A DNA stretch of 64,000 bases from CAVSCD01 sp963726335 (GTDB lineage Bacteria; Acidobacteriota; Aminicenantia; Aminicenantales; UBA8522): the NCBI GenBank assembly GCA_963726335.1, contig CAVSCD010000015.1:1-64000 (forward strand), given 5' to 3'. The notes beneath the pieces were generated by a model that saw only the letters and a list, made by a program, of their open reading frames with translations, made no database searches and had not been told where the DNA came from. Made by a program: the position numbers and the translations under genes. This document shows positions 1-9,232 of this stretch, piece by piece. Each line of letters starts with the position of its first letter. The first letter of the stretch is position 1.

Positions 1-1018
1 TGTCTCTTCACAAGCCGGTATTAGCCAGAATCACGTACTCGGGATTTTGATAATGACGGTTCGGATGAGGTCGCCTTTGATTTTGGGACACTTGGCATCT
101 GGATATGGGACGCCGGTTCCTCGATCGAAACCAGACCCGAAAACCCAGAAGGAATGATCGCCCTGGAGTTCCGACGGAGACGGCAGCGACGAGATTGCCG
201 TCGATCTCGGCACTTCCGGTCTTTGGCTTTGGGACTCGGGGACTTGGGCTCAACTGGATTCTAACGATCCGGAATACATGATTGCTGTCGACACAAAAGA
301 TAATCAAAAAGAAGAATTAATACTCGACCTGGTCCCCAAGGACTCAAGTGGAGACAAGAAGACGGTTTCATGTTTGGGATGACTTCGTTTAATGCGCAAG
401 AGATGATCGCCGCAGATGCTGATGGTGACCAGGGGGATGAGGTTATCGCTGATTTTGGCGTAGCCGGAGTTTGGGCATGTGATCTGGGGAGTTGGGCAAG
501 GTGGACTTCGGCTGATCCGAACACGATGGTCAGCGCCGACGTCAATAACGATGGCCGGGATGACTGTGCATTCGGACTTGCCGGATTCGGGACCTGGCTT
601 TGGAACGATGGTGTCTGGCTGCAACTCAGCGGGCTGCTGCCGAAGGTCTGGCTTCCGGGGACGGTGCAAGTGGAATGGAGCAGGTTGTGGGAGACTACGG
701 CTCAATTGGCCTTTGGCTATTGGATGGGAGCGATTGGATTCAATTAACTGGAGTCGATCCGGGACAAATGTTACAGGCCGATGTTGACGCAGACGGTAAC
801 GGAGAAATTGTGGTTGATTTTGGGACCCTTGGACTGTGGCTATGGGATAGCGGAGTATGGAGCGGACTAACCGGCTTCAATCCTGAGAATGTGCTATCTG
901 GAGATATAGATGGTGATAACAAAAGGAACTCCTCGTCGATTTTGGATCTTCCGGCGTATGGCTCTGGAATGAGGGGGAATGGTCTCAGTTGACTGGTGTT
1001 AATCCAGATCATACGTAA
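1..1018 (+). CDS. C-terminal part of a VCBS/FG-GAP-like repeat surface protein, frameshifted
   Basis: The gene enters from the left edge and ends at the TAA at 1016-1018. Translation in shifting frames gives repeats of about 41 residues around a DxDGDxxxE calcium-loop-like motif followed by DFGxxGLWLWxxGxWxQL. Intact units are visible near 420-600 and 780-1015. The frame changes near 170, 365, 660 and 930, so no single reading frame covers it. The same repeat forms the C-terminal half of the gene at 2162-5507, so this is probably the tail of a paralogue. VCBS/FG-GAP families fold as beta-propellers and are usually secreted or surface exposed; that role is inferred. Real pseudogene or poor consensus cannot be told apart here. 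Confidence 0.6.
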
Positions 1019-1040
1019 GAGGAGCCAGAATCTGGCCAGG

Positions 1041-1060
1041 CTGAATACGAATCGAGGCGG
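1041..1060 (+). repeat. Fragment resembling the left end of the 185-bp hairpin repeat (R1)
   Basis: Just after the first repeat gene the sequence reads CTGAATAC then GAATCGAGGCGG. These are two pieces of the left end of the repeat at 40323-40507, with five bases missing between them. Nothing else of that repeat follows, so this is a short remnant or a chance match. Confidence 0.3.
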
Positions 1061-1061
1061 G

Positions 1062-1140
1062 CGGGGCCTGGGGATGCCCAGGCCCCCAGGTGTCAAAGGA
1101 CGCGGTGACCGCCAATGACGGATGGCTGCCGCGAGCGGAG
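1062..1140 (+). repeat. 80-bp repeat D1, copy 1 (3' of repeat gene)
   Basis: About 80 bp that recur at 5513-5596, again just after the end of a VCBS-like gene. Shared blocks include GATGCCCAGGCCCCC, GAGGACGCGGTGA/AAGGACGCGGTGA and ATGGATGGCTGC/ACGGATGGCTGC. It contains the hairpin GCCTGGG-GATG-CCCAGGC at 1066-1083, which could act as a transcription end or RNA-stabilising stem. There is no U-run. Confidence 0.6.
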
Positions 1141-1191
1141 GTCCATCGAAAGGCGCCCACTCGCGTGAGCGTGAGATGGGGCCGGCCGATT

Positions 1192-1864
1192 TCACGACAC
1201 CGGGAGGCGGATCGACTTTAGTATTTCGTTGGTGGTGTCCACCGTAATCGCATAGAGGATAGCTCCGACTATTAAAGGAATCGCCACACCTACCAAGAGC
1301 CGTTCATAGCAATACCCATAAAAACAAAATAGAGTGCAGCAGGAACCCCCAAACTCAGCAATAGTGTGGATGCAGATTCATCCCCGAATCGTTACGAGGT
1401 CGATATCCGATAAAGGCATTACTGGGAATGGGGCGTATGCCAAACCGACAATTTCTTTTTTCCAGCTCTGTCAACTGAGTAACCCTATACAAGTGCCCGT
1501 CTTTAGTTGTGAGATCGAAGGGGGCGTCAGAACGTGAAGTAATGTGGATGATCTATATCCGATTTCTCGATGGCGATCTTGACGAGTTTTTCCTTGAACA
1601 GAATCTCCCTTGATTCTCGCCGGGAAATTCTTTACTAAACTCGATCTTTTCTGGTTTTTTTTGGACAGCACAGATCTTCAAGCTCTTCTCTTTTTTCCGG
1701 TCTGACGGATTCAAAAGGCCTCTGTTTCCATGAATAAACCGCGCAAGACCAGGAAAGAAGCCAGGAAGCAACACACAACAACGCAAGCGAGGATCTTTTT
1801 GGTGAGAGGAGACCCCCCGGCAAGGCCAAAGAACGGACGCATCTGGAGATGCTTTTGTTTTCAT
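1192..1864 (-). CDS. Small unknown protein, copy A (frameshifted; paralogue at 7086-7573)
   Basis: Reading the minus strand from the ATG at 1864 (RBS AAAGGAG) and following frame changes gives a short basic N-terminus, a block ending in KICAVQKKPEKIEF, then DAPFDLTTKDGHLYRVT, then MPLSDIDLVTI, then a hydrophobic C-terminus (LLVGVAIPLIVGAILYAITV) ending in a TGA at 1192-1194. The same blocks in the same order occur in the minus-strand gene at 7086-7573 (KIYAVQTKSGEKIDL, DALFDLTTTDGTVYRVT, KPLSDIDFVWI). I do not recognise the family. The C-terminal hydrophobic stretches suggest a membrane-anchored protein. At least three indels break the frame. Confidence 0.5.
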
Positions 1865-2029
1865 TGCTTGGCTCCTTTAATTCATTCGCGGATACATTAC
1901 CGCTTGCTCTCGCCGGGAAAATGCTGTTAGGTTTTGTCAAGAATGCGTGAAGAATCCTGACAAGCCCGGCCATGGCGGTTAGCCTGCGGCGTTGACTGGC
2001 GCCCAAGACACGCCGCCTCCGATCTCTGA

Positions 2030-2058
2030 TTGACAATTCCCTTGTTTCCGTATTATAA
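2030..2058 (+). promoter_or_regulatory. Promoter for the SBBP-repeat gene
   Basis: TTGACA at 2030-2035, a 17-bp spacer, then TTATAA at 2053-2058: near-consensus sigma-70 spacing and sequence. The start codon at 2162 follows after about 95 nt, with GGGGAGGGGG as ribosome site. Confidence 0.65.
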
Positions 2059-2161
2059 GCAAGACATATAGGAGGGGAGATTCAAGGGGTAAACAAGAAC
2101 CGTGATATATGCTCGGGGGAGTGCCCCCCATTTCTCATCAGACGAAAATGGGGAGGGGGAA

Positions 2162-5100
2162 ATGAAAAAAGCATGCTCCGTTTTTGCGGAGTCTTTTTGG
2201 CAATCCTCTTGTTATCTGCGGGGTTTGAAAATGCTGGATTGCAGAAAGTCCCCCACGAAATCCCAGCGATAGGAAACTCTCAGCGGGTTAGCATCGATAC
2301 TGATTTCGGAAAAATCCCGCTCTACTTCATTCCCAATAAAGGCCAGATGGACAAACAGGTGGCCTACTATGTCCAGGGGAAGGATAAGATGATATATTTC
2401 ACGCCGGAAGGGATCACTTTTGCCCTGACAAAGCCTTCTCCAAAAGACAATCACCCATCGATACTCGATATGGTCGGCCTATCTCAGGACTTGCCTCAAG
2501 ACGAAATCGAGATCGGGATGCTGGTTTAAACGGAGAGAATGCCGGGACGCAGATCGGTGAAGAAGGAAGGCTTGAGGGGGGTCGGGAGGGGCGGCTGAAC
2601 GGTGGGTGGTCAAGCTTGAGTTTGTGGGGGCCGCCCAGGATGTTAAGCCGTTCGGCGAGGCGGAGACGGGAGCCGTAATGTCTTATTTCAAGGGGAAACC
2701 GGAGGAGTGGCAACAGGACTGCCGACGTATTCGAAAATCGTCTATCCCGAACCTCTGGCCTGGAATCGACCTTATTTATTATGGCACGGTCGACAGACTG
2801 AAATACGAGTTCATCGTTCATCCCGGGGCCGACCCTTCGAAAATCCGGCTGGCCTATCGGGGCGCGGACAGCGTTCTCGGTCGATGAGAGCGGCCGGCTT
2901 CGAGTGAAGACGCCCGCGGGCGGATTCAGAGACGATGTGCCCGTGGCCTATCAGGACGTCCGACGGAAAGAGAGCGGAGTCCCGATGGCCTATAGACTGA
3001 AGCTGCGAGCGAAGCGAAGAGGAGCAGCAACAGCGCCGCATGAAAGGGCCGGAGACAAAGACTTGATGTTTATGGTTTCAAGGTCGGCGACTATGACCTT
3101 CAGCGGACCGCTCGTGCTCGACCCGGCTTATTTTGGTCTACTGCGGTTACATCGGCGGCTCCGGCTGATGACTATGGCTACGGAATTGCCGTGGACGGAG
3201 CGGGGAACGCCTATGTGACAGGGAACACCAACTCCACCGAAGCCACTTTCCCGGTGACGGTCGGACCGGACCTGACTTATAATGGCGGGTCTATCGGACG
3301 CCTTTGTGGCCAAGGTCAATGCGGCGGGCACGGGGCTCGTCTACTGCGGCTACATCGGCGGCTCCGGCGAGCGATGAGGGCTACGGCATCGCCGTAGACA
3401 GCGCCGGAAACGCCTACGTGACGGGCATGACCTACTCCACCGAAGCCACCTTCCCGGTCACCGTGGGGCCGGACCTGACTCATAACGGCGGCTAGTGACG
3501 TCTTCGTGGCCAAGGTCAATGCCGGCGGGCACGGCGCTGGTCTACTGCGGTTACATCGGCGGTTCCGACATATGATTACGGCTACGGAATCGCCGTGGAC
3601 AGCGTCAGGCAACGCCTATGTGACAGGCAGCACGATCTCCACCGAAGCCACGTTCCCGGTCACAGTGGGGCCGGACCTGACGTATAACGGCGGCTACGAG
3701 ACGCCTTTGTGGCCAAGGTCAATCCGGCGGGCACGGCCTGGTCTACTGCGGCTACATCGGCGGCTCCGACGGTGATATGGCTATGGCAATTGCCGTGGAC
3801 GGCGCCGGCAACGCCTACGTGACGGGGTACACCGAATCCACCGAAGCCACCTTCCCGGTCGCGGTCGGGCCCGGACCTGACTACAACGGCGGCGTCATGA
3901 CGCCTTCGTGGCCAAGGTCAATGCGGCGGGCACGGCGCTTGTCTACTGCGGCTACATCGGCGGCTCCTCGCGATGACTGTGGCTAACGGAATTGCCGTGG
4001 ACAGGCGGGCAACGCCTATGTACGGGGGACACCGACTCCACCGAAGCCACCTTCCCGGTCACGGTCGGGCCGGACCTGACCTATAATGGTGGCTACGACG
4101 CCTTCGTGGCCAAGGTCAATGCGGCGGGCACGGCGCTGGTCTACTGCGGCTACATCGGCGGCTCCGGCATAGTGACTATGGCCGCGGGATCGCCGTGGAC
4201 AGGTCGGCAACGCCTATGTGACAGGATGCACATACTCCACCGAAGCCACCTTCCCCGTGGCCGTGGGGCCGGACCTGACTTATGAACGTTGGACTGATGC
4301 ATTTGTGGCCAAGGTCAATGCCGCGGGAACAGCGCTGGTCTACTGCGGCTACATCGGCGGCTCCCGATACGATGTGGCTACGGAATTGCCGTGGACGGGT
4401 CGGGGAATGCCTATGTGACGGGTACACCGCTCCACCGAAGCCACGTTCCCGGTGACAGTGGGGCCGGACCTGACCTATAACGGCGGCAACTGACGCCTTC
4501 GTAGCCAAGATTCTTACTGGGATGAGTGGGCCGCCAAGCATGCGGTCGGGCGATTCGATGGAGACGGCGCGGAAGAGGTGGCCGTGGATTTCGGGTTGAC
4601 TGGGCATCTATCTTATGACGACGGCGCCTGGACGCTGCTCAGCCACGCCAACCCAGAGAGCCTGATGGCCGCCGATGTCGACGGGGATAATGTCGAGGAG
4701 ATCCTCGCCGATCTCGGCCCGACCGGCCTGTGGCTGTGGAACGGCGGCGCCTGGAATCAGGTCAGCGGGTGAATGTCGACAGCCTGGCCGCCGGCGATGT
4801 CGACGCGGATGGGGCCGACGAGGTCGTCGGCGATTTCGGCGCGTCGGGCTGTGGCTCTGGAACGGCGGGCCTGGACACAACTCAGCGGCGTCAATGCGGA
4901 ATATGTCCGACGGCCAATCTGGACGGGACCGGAGGCGACGAGATCATCGGCGACTTCGGGGCCATCGGGCTGTGGATTGGAATACCGGCGTCTGGACACA
5001 GCTCAGCGGCGTGAACGCCGACTACGTGACCTCGGGTAAAGCGGGGGATCGCTACCTCGTGGGCGACTTCGGGCCGACCGGTCTCTGGATGTGGACACAC

Positions 5101-5507
5101 CGGAGGCTGGACGCAGCTCAGCGGCGTCAATGCGGATTACATGATCACGGCGAACACCGACGGGGACACGGACGATGAAATCGTCGGGGATTTCGGCTCC
5201 ACCGGGCTATGGTTATGTGACGCCGGCGTCTGGACCCAGTGGAGTGGGGTAAATGCGGAATACATGATCGCCGCCGATATCGACGGCAACGGGAGCCAAG
5301 AGATCGCCACAGACTTCGGGACGCTCGGCCTATGGCTGTGGAATCCGGCGGGTGGTCGCAGATCAGCGGCTTCAATCCCGAATATCATTTGGCCGCCGAA
5401 TTAGATGGCGATAACAAGGACGAAATCCTGGCCGACTTCGGCACATTGGGCGTGTGGATGTGGAATGAGGGAGGTGGAGCCAGATCAGCGCGAACAATCC
5501 GGACTAG
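2162..5507 (+). CDS. Large secreted protein with SBBP repeats and VCBS-like repeats (many frameshifts)
   Basis: The start at 2162 (MKK...) is followed after one indel by a hydrophobic signal sequence (FCGVFLAILLLSAG, 2185-2225). A domain typical of SBBP proteins follows to about 3120 (PLYFIPNKGQMDKQVAYYVQ, then WPGIDLIYYG and YEFIVHPGADPSKI-like segments). From about 3137 to 4490 there are seven units of about 200 bp (66 residues) with AGNAYVTG, STEATFPVTVGPDLTY, DAFVAKVNAAGTALVYCGYI; this is the beta-propeller SBBP repeat. From about 4530 to 5505 there are eight units of about 41 residues (DVDGDNxEEI, DFGxxGLWLWN). The gene stops at 5505-5507. Role inferred: secreted or surface adhesin-like beta-propeller protein. 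The frame shifts about twice per SBBP unit, nearly always at the same two variable positions, suggesting a collapsed consensus rather than decay. Confidence 0.7.
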
Positions 5508-5512
5508 ATTGA

Positions 5513-5596
5513 GCGGGGCGGCTGGGTGATGCCCAGGCCCCCCAGGTTTTAGAGGACGCGGTGATCGCGAATGATGGATGGCTGCTGAGGGGGGAG
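5513..5596 (+). repeat. 80-bp repeat D1, copy 2 (3' of repeat gene)
   Basis: Second copy of the repeat at 1062-1140, starting 6 nt after the stop of the SBBP/VCBS gene. The hairpin is weaker here (CTGGG...CCCAG). Its constant place behind both repeat genes indicates that gene and flank were duplicated together. Confidence 0.6.
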
Positions 5597-5773
5597 ATCC
5601 TGTCGAGGAAACGCTGACGCCCTGGCAGGAGACAGGCGGGGCCCCTGCAGACATGAATCAATCCTTGCACAAATTGACTTCCCCTAACATAGCGTTTTAT
5701 TATTCAAGGGGATATAGCGGGAGGGGATGTCAGTGCTAGGATCATTGTTCGTCGTCAAACGGCCTACCGCCTT

Positions 5774-5827
5774 TTAACGAAATCTTAACGGTTTCTTAAC
5801 AACTCGCGGCGCGTCTGCGAATATTGT
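5774..5827 (+). promoter_or_regulatory. Pho-box-like triple direct repeat and promoter
   Basis: TTAACG (5774), TTAACG (5785) and TTAACA (5796) start exactly 11 bp apart. This is the pitch and sequence of the PhoP binding box known from Bacillus (TTAACA repeats with 5-bp gaps). A weak -10 (TATTGT) lies at 5822-5827, placing the last repeat over the -35 position, and a lipoprotein gene starts at 5851. Phosphate control is inferred; no Pho regulator is in the window. Confidence 0.5.
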
Positions 5828-5850
5828 CGATAGAGCAGGCAGGTGAGACC

Positions 5851-6649
5851 ATGAAAAAGCCAACTTCCGTTAAGGCATTACTTAGCTTGGTTTTATTGGC
5901 CACCGCATCGATGTTCTCCTGTAAGGGCTCCCCTACGTCCTCAGCCCCTCCCCAACCCTAGTCGTCTCGTCATACTTCAGCGTTGAGGGGACAGTCTTTT
6001 ACTCGACGACTCCTATCTCTGATACAAGCGTGGTGGTACATATGTGGAACGGGGCGGCAACGGATTTGACGGATTTGGAGACAAAAACAGTAGCGGGAGA
6101 CCACCATCGCTTTGCATCAGTCAAGGAAGGTTGGTACTGGATAAGGACTGCCGCTCCTGGATATGTGGGGTGGCCTAACTTAGAAGCGGTTGGGGTCAAA
6201 GTTGATGGCAATATTAAAAAGGATCTATATTTGGCCAGGCTGATCCAACTGCTTGCCCCCCCGAGTATGGCGACGGTTAACACGAGCCATCCCACTCTTG
6301 TATGGAGGAAGCTAGACGAAGCCGTTTGACACGGTCCACATCTCCGGCAGTGGTACAGATAAAAGTACCAGGAGAAGATCGAGGGAATAACGGGTACTTC
6401 TTATACTGTCGTCACTGAATTATGGAATTGGGTTACATACAACTGGCACGTGAGGGGTTACAACAGGCAGGGAGACGAGTTGGCTCCAACGAGTGGGGTT
6501 TCTCGTTCAGGTATCTCTTCCGAAGTAAATACAATCTCGTCGAGGCCCGGTGCTGGAGCCGAGTCATCGGGATCTTCCCGACAATCGATTCCTGGGTTTG
6601 GCTGGGAAGCCGCCATCTCATGGAATACTCCGATTACTGGCCGACCTGA
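5851..6649 (+). CDS. Lipoprotein with a fibronectin-III-like region (frameshifted, 3' end unclear)
   Basis: ATG at 5851 behind GGTGAGACC opens a lipoprotein signal (LATASMFSC, cysteine at about 5922) followed by a Ser/Pro-rich linker. After an indel near 5958 the protein continues as SYFSVEGTVFYSTTPISD...GWYWIRTAAPGY...VDGNIKKDLYLARL, then STHPTLVWRKLDEA-like and, after further indels near 6330 and 6370, SYTVVTELWNWVTYNWHVRG. The last segment resembles a fibronectin type III sandwich. Frames are uncertain after about 6530; the last plausible stop is near 6649. The composition is visibly less G+C-rich than the biosynthetic genes. Outer-membrane or surface location is inferred from the lipobox. 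Confidence 0.5.
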
Positions 6650-7085
6650 CTGGCGGCACAGAGAGCAAGCTGAGAGAGCTATACGATGGCCCCCAAGTTG
6701 CTGCGAACATCAGTTGGCATGGCCGCTAGCCATCGTGGCCGCTGGTCCCCAAAACAGGGATATTCATGCTGTTCATAATATTTATTTTTAGGCGGAAGCA
6801 GCGCGCGATCTCCGAGTTAGAAAAGCCGACTTCGTTCAGCTTCATGATGGAGTCCGCATCGTCGATAGTGAGTCTCTTCTGCACCAGCCCTCTCTCTCCT
6901 CTCCGTCCCGAGATGAAAGAGAAGGATGCCAAAATGCCGCCTCGCGGAGAATTTTCAAGCCTGCTCAAAACCGCCGGCCCAGCTCGTTAATCTATGCGCC
7001 ATCGACGGATGATTACGTCCTGCATACGATCCAGGCGCTGACCTTAGTGAGGGTGCAGGGGTTTTCCCCCCAGAGCCCTCATTGC
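6650..7085. other. Low-G+C stretch without a convincing gene
   Basis: No intact gene is seen. On the minus strand 6750-6900 encodes a peptide with LTIDDADSIMKLNEVGFSNSEI. It resembles the LTxDDVxxLxxAGLSDxxI segment of some acidobacterial lipoproteins, but it has no clear start, stop or partner domain. Confidence 0.25.
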
Positions 7086-7573
7086 CTAAATTTCTCCAAA
7101 ATCGGGTGCGAAAATTGCTGAGAAACTGTTAGCCACTATCGCCACAGTGGCCAAGACTGTTGCCCCGCCATTAAGCTTCTTAATCCAAACGAAATCGATA
7201 TCCGATAGGGGTTTAGAGAAAGCAGTCCATGCGTGTAGCAAAATCTTGTCCTGCATATCATTCCAAAAAGTGACCCGGTATACGGTCCCGTCTGTCGTCG
7301 TTAGGTCAAAAAGAGCATCGCCAGGCAATTTTTTCGGCGTTACTATCTTCGACTTCTCAATAAGGATATTTTTGACGAACTGTTCTCCTACTTACAGAAT
7401 CCGCCAGGATATTCGCCGCGGGGTTCTTATTTAGATCGATTTTTTCTCCGGATTTTGTTTGGACGGCATAGATCTTGCCGTTGTTTTTTTCCGGCTTAAT
7501 GGATTGAACAGGTGTCTGTCGCCAACTATAGCATGACCAAGAAAAAAGTGAGAAGGATGCCAAGACCTCCCAT
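7086..7573 (-). CDS. Small unknown protein, copy B (frameshifted; paralogue of 1192-1864)
   Basis: Minus-strand start at 7573 behind AGGAGGT. It encodes a hydrophobic leader (MGGLGILLTFFLVML), an indel, then SIKPEKNNGKIYAVQTKSG, a second indel, then KKLPGDALFDLTTTDGTVYR, a KPLSDIDFVWIKKL block and a hydrophobic C-terminus (ATVLATVAIVANSFSAIF) ending at 7086. Blocks and order match copy A. The upstream DNA of both copies also shares ACGCATTCTT followed by a TTGACA. Function unknown; probably an exported or membrane-anchored protein. Confidence 0.5.
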
Positions 7574-7744
7574 GCCAGAGCTTTTTTTCTATCCCGGACC
7601 TCCTCTTAGGACATCAATTTATCCATCACGGGGAGGAGTATAGCTCTTAGTAGCAGCTCAGTTGTCAAGATTTCGTAAAGAATGCGTAAGTATTTTATGA
7701 ATAATCGTCTGCTGGTGCACAGTGCGGTTTGCAATTTCGCTCCA

Positions 7745-7773
7745 TTGACCCCGATTCCCCAATCATGCTAATT
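7745..7773 (+). promoter_or_regulatory. Putative promoter of tRNA-Leu
   Basis: TTGACC at 7745-7750 and a -10-like CTAATT at 7768-7773, spacer 17, lie eleven bases before the tRNA. Confidence 0.45.
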
Positions 7774-7783
7774 TTGGGACACC

Positions 7784-7870
7784 GCCGGGGTGGCGGAATT
7801 GGCAGACGCAAGGGACTTAAAATCCCTCGGTCTCGCAAGAGCCGTGCCGGTTCGAAACCGGCCCCCGGCA
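7784..7870 (+). tRNA. tRNA-Leu (anticodon TAA)
   Basis: The acceptor stem GCCGGGG (7784-7790) pairs with CCCCGGC (7863-7869); discriminator base A at 7870. The anticodon loop CTTAAAA gives TAA. A long variable arm (GGTCTCGCAAGAGCC) marks it as class II leucine tRNA. The T arm GCCGG-TTCGAAA-CCGGC is perfect. The 3' CCA is not encoded. Length 87 nt. Confidence 0.97.
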
Positions 7871-8072
7871 CGCTTCCATCCCTGATTTTCCCCCGATCAT
7901 TTCGGTTTATTCTTTTTTTCGACTAGAAGAACCATTAGCCGGAATGAGGCGAGTTTAGGCGGCCTTTGCGGCAGCGGCGTGACATGGGTGGACCTATGCC
8001 CAGCGGTTTGACGCCTGCGCGATCCTTGGAGTATAAAAGTATGACCTGCACGCGTTGCGGAAGAAAGGTGAA
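7871..8072 (+). promoter_or_regulatory. Spacer between tRNA-Leu and cysteine synthase gene, with promoter
   Basis: Contains TTGACG at 8008-8013 and TATAAA at 8032-8037 with an 18-bp spacer, about 35 nt before the start codon. No other gene or structure is seen in this spacer. Confidence 0.55.
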
Positions 8073-8972
8073 ATGAGATACATTTCGGGTACGATCCTTA
8101 AGTATATTGGCGGCACGCCCATGGTGAAGATCTCAAGACTCGCCAAGGGCGAGCTGCTGGCCAAGGCCGAATTCCTTAACCCGGGCGGGAGCATTAAGGA
8201 TCGGGTGGCCAAGTACATCATCGAGAACGCGGCGAAGGCCGGGAAGCTCAAGCCCGACAGTGTCATCGCCGAAGCAACCTCCGGCAATACAGGCATCGGG
8301 GTGGCCTTGGTGGGGGTTCAGAAGGGCCACCGCGTCATCATCGTCATGCCGGAGAACATGAGCGAGGAGCGCAAGAAGATCATAAAGGCGCTGGGCGCGG
8401 ATCTGGTACTCACGCCTGCCGAGAAGAGCCTCGGCGGAAGCCTTGAACGACTCGAGGAACTGAAGCTGACCGTCCCTCATCTCTTTATCCCGGGTCAGTT
8501 CACAAACCCGCTCAATCCCGAATGCCATTACCGCACCACGGCCGCCGAGATCTGGAAACAAAGCGGGCAAAAGGTCGATGTCTTTGTGGCCGGGGTCGGG
8601 AGCGGAGGGACGCTCATGGGCGTGGGCCGGTTTCTTCGAGAGAAGAACCCCAGGGTGCAGATCGTGGCTGTGGAACCCAAGAACAGCGCCGCCCTGCTCG
8701 GGAGGGAGCCGGGCCTGCACATGATCCAGGGTATTGGCGACGGATTCGTGCCGGACGTGGTCGACCGCAGGCAGATCGACATCGTCATGACCGTGACGGA
8801 CGAGGATGCGATTGAAACGACGCGGCGGCTGGCCAGGGAAGAGGGCCTGCTGGTGGGAACCTCTTCCGGGGCCAACGTTTGGTGCGCCGCGCACTTTGCG
8901 GACGGGAAGCGCTCGGTCGTCACGGTGCTTCCGGACCGCGCCGAACGCTATTTCAGCACGGCTTTGATCTGA
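8073..8972 (+). CDS. cysK: Cysteine synthase (O-acetylserine sulfhydrylase family)
   Basis: A 299-residue PLP enzyme of fold type II that makes cysteine from an activated serine and sulfide. The PLP lysine lies in NPGGSIKDRVA (about residue 38). The substrate loop is TSGNTGIGVA and the phosphate cup is GVGSGGTLMGVG. The C-terminal SSGAN segment is also present. I chose the ATG at 8073 because AAGAAAGG lies just upstream; an in-frame TTG at 8055 would add six residues. It has its own promoter and stands alone between the tRNA and the branched-chain operon. CysM or a phosphoserine-using variant cannot be excluded from sequence. Confidence 0.9.
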   Translation: MRYISGTILKYIGGTPMVKISRLAKGELLAKAEFLNPGGSIKDRVAKYIIENAAKAGKLKPDSVIAEATSGNTGIGVALVGVQKGHRVIIVMPENMSEERKKIIKALGADLVLTPAEKSLGGSLERLEELKLTVPHLFIPGQFTNPLNPECHYRTTAAEIWKQSGQKVDVFVAGVGSGGTLMGVGRFLREKNPRVQIVAVEPKNSAALLGREPGLHMIQGIGDGFVPDVVDRRQIDIVMTVTDEDAIETTRRLAREEGLLVGTSSGANVWCAAHFADGKRSVVTVLPDRAERYFSTALI

Positions 8973-9058
8973 AGATTTCACTGGCTGAAATTCCCTGTCG
9001 TGCCGAAAAGCGGTCTCGAGAATAATTGCATTCCGCTGAATAAATTTCCACATGCCGC

Positions 9059-9086
9059 TTGACAAGCGCCCTGATCGTGCTAAGAT
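9059..9086 (+). promoter_or_regulatory. Promoter of the branched-chain amino acid operon
   Basis: TTGACA at 9059-9064, a 16-bp spacer and TAAGAT at 9081-9086. Transcription would start near 9093, about 30 nt before the leader-peptide start and 270 nt before ilvC. It is the only good promoter between cysK and ilvC. Confidence 0.65.
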
Positions 9087-9125
9087 AGGCGGAAATTGTG
9101 CGACGGACATGAACGAGACAGAGCA

Positions 9126-9227
9126 ATGAACACGACAGCGCCGACCGAGCCCTCCCGCCCGAGCGCGTCCGTCCCGCACGCACTTCCTTCCCTCATTTCT
9201 TTAATCAGCCTGCTGATCCTTATCTGA
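9126..9227 (+). CDS. Leu/Ile-rich leader peptide (attenuation of ilv-leu operon)
   Basis: A 33-codon reading frame from the ATG at 9126 to the TGA at 9225-9227. Its last 14 residues are LPSLISLISLLILI: six leucines and four isoleucines, directly before the stop. A hairpin begins six bases later. Leader peptides rich in the end-product amino acid, followed by a stem, are the classic arrangement for ribosome-mediated attenuation of ilv and leu operons in proteobacteria and actinobacteria. A tiny upstream frame (ATG at 9109, MNETEQ) overlaps the start. Regulation is inferred from architecture. Confidence 0.7.
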   Translation: MNTTAPTEPSRPSASVPHALPSLISLISLLILI

Positions 9228-9232
9228 CGGAA

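Noticed and set aside
1062..1140. D1 repeat as an insertion-sequence end
   Set aside because: Both copies keep the same place behind a repeat gene, and no inverted ends or target duplications are visible; co-duplication explains it.
3137..4490. CRISPR-like array
   Set aside because: Period is about 200 bp, repeats are coding and match SBBP propeller units; no cas genes.
8055..8072. TTG start for cysteine synthase
   Set aside because: The ATG at 8073 has a proper ribosome site and gives the usual N-terminus.
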